Shown: positions 51,639 through 52,047 of the stretch, piece after piece
How the letters are laid out: every line of letters begins with the position of its first letter
How positions within the stretch are numbered: the first letter of the stretch is position 1
Program-made: the position numbers and the translations under genes
Origin: Clostridium sp. Cult3
GTDB taxonomy: Bacteria > Bacillota > Clostridia > Tissierellales > Tepidimicrobiaceae
Reading direction: 5' to 3'
NCBI RefSeq assembly: GCF_021655115.1
Contig: NZ_PPXY01000007.1
Location: 1-52,047 of the forward strand
Length of the DNA: 52,047 bases
Notes under the pieces: generated by a model
Database searches by the model: none
Told to the model about the DNA's origin: nothing
Seen by the model: the letters and a program-made list of their open reading frames with translations, nothing else

Positions 51639-52047
51639 CTATTTATAATTATCTATGATATCTTCAATTTTTAGTCTATTAATAGGACTAAAACATAATG
51701 GGCACACTTCAATTTTTGTTAATATTTTTTTATATTCATCAGCGTTTTCGTTTATCTGTTTATCTATATTACTTACCTTCCTTTTCACATCTAGTCTTTC
51801 TTTGTCAATCCCTTCATATCTTTCTCTGTGGTTTATTAATTTCATCAATAAATCGTTTTTTTCTTCTAGGGAATTCTGGATATCTATGACTTCTTCAATA
51901 TGTGTAAGTTTATTTGTATAAACAATGCCAATAGATAGATTTTTATTCACTTTATCCAGCCTATCTTTTAAATCCAATAGCTTGTTAATCTTTAGAATTT
52001 GATCTTTTATTAAGTCGATATTCTGTCCAACCTTGTTGATTGGCTTT
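51639..52047 (-). CDS. SbcC/Rad50-like protein, N-terminal chain ending in a zinc hook (partial)
   Basis: The frame is open to the window edge, so only the last 135 residues are seen. They form a long coiled coil ending with KIEVCPLCFSPINRLKIEDIIDNYK; CPLC is the CxxC zinc-hook motif that joins the coiled-coil tips of Rad50/SbcC dimers. The chain stops about 25 residues after the hook, where an unsplit SbcC would turn back along the second coil. A Walker A ATPase lobe is predicted outside the window. Confidence 0.8.
   Translation of the reverse strand, partial: KPINKVGQNIDLIKDQILKINKLLDLKDRLDKVNKNLSIGIVYTNKLTHIEEVIDIQNSLEEKNDLLMKLINHRERYEGIDKERLDVKRKVSNIDKQINENADEYKKILTKIEVCPLCFSPINRLKIEDIIDNYK

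Noticed and set aside
1-52047. CRISPR arrays, insertion sequences, prophage, tRNA and rRNA genes
   Set aside because: Looked for on both strands; no regularly spaced repeats, transposase or phage genes, nor a tRNA cloverleaf or rRNA signature were recognised.

Overview
The window is a 52 kb stretch of very AT-rich DNA with the gene content of a spore-forming, strictly anaerobic, low-GC Firmicute in the Clostridia sensu lato. Evidence for spore formation is spoIIM, gerW (ytfJ), two dacF/dacB-type carboxypeptidases and a tandem pair of spoVS behind a sigma-H-type promoter. Evidence for anaerobic metabolism is a ferredoxin-dependent 2-oxoacid oxidoreductase operon. An IspH-ribosomal protein S1 fusion is typical of Clostridia. 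A placement near Tissierellales is only an impression from gene order. No tRNA, rRNA, insertion sequence, prophage or CRISPR array was seen; this is mostly core chromosome.

Region 1 (1-9.2 kb, plus strand): the 3' end of an MraY/WecA-type transferase, DUF3866, a NUDIX ADP-ribose pyrophosphatase, spoIIM, a XerD-like recombinase, purine and pyrimidine nucleoside phosphorylases, a DacF-type carboxypeptidase, a site-2 protease and scpA-scpB. Region 2 (9.2-17.1 kb): a DUF2953 protein, gerW, a second carboxypeptidase, an uncharacterised PyrK-like plus FAD-oxidoreductase pair, rluB, a GNAT protein, mnmM and a lone oxaloacetate decarboxylase alpha subunit.

Region 3 (17.1-31.1 kb): korDABC with an RpiR regulator, a histidine phosphatase, a BaiN-like flavoprotein, a small membrane-anchored protein, aroH, cmk, plsC, ispH-rpsA, cheR and three tandem M42 aminopeptidases. 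Region 4 (31.2-42.0 kb): a MerR/coiled-coil protein, an unannotated 48-residue four-cysteine protein, a minus-strand aminotransferase, then miaB-mutS-mutL-miaA-hfq-ynbB, a tRNA modification, mismatch repair and RNA chaperone cluster.

Region 5 (42.0-52.0 kb, mostly minus strand): lexA divergent from a yneA-like SOS division inhibitor with LexA boxes in both promoters, a XerC-type recombinase behind a large palindrome and a 390 bp gene-free stretch that may encode a structured RNA, a ThiF-family protein, an aminotransferase, padR, a PHP phosphoesterase, the spoVS pair, RNase Y and a split SbcC/Rad50-like ATPase cut by the window edge.

The points most worth a second look are: the split zinc-hook SbcC-like trio; the possible structured RNA and 42 bp palindrome upstream of the recombinase; RNase Y reading full length only from an ATT start; the DUF3866 gene apparently starting at CTG; the lexA/yneA divergon; the recent spoVS duplication; a XerD-like protein without the usual catalytic lysine; and the 16 bp perfect inverted repeat element before cheR. 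Strong palindromic terminators separate most transcription units and were used to draw operon limits.
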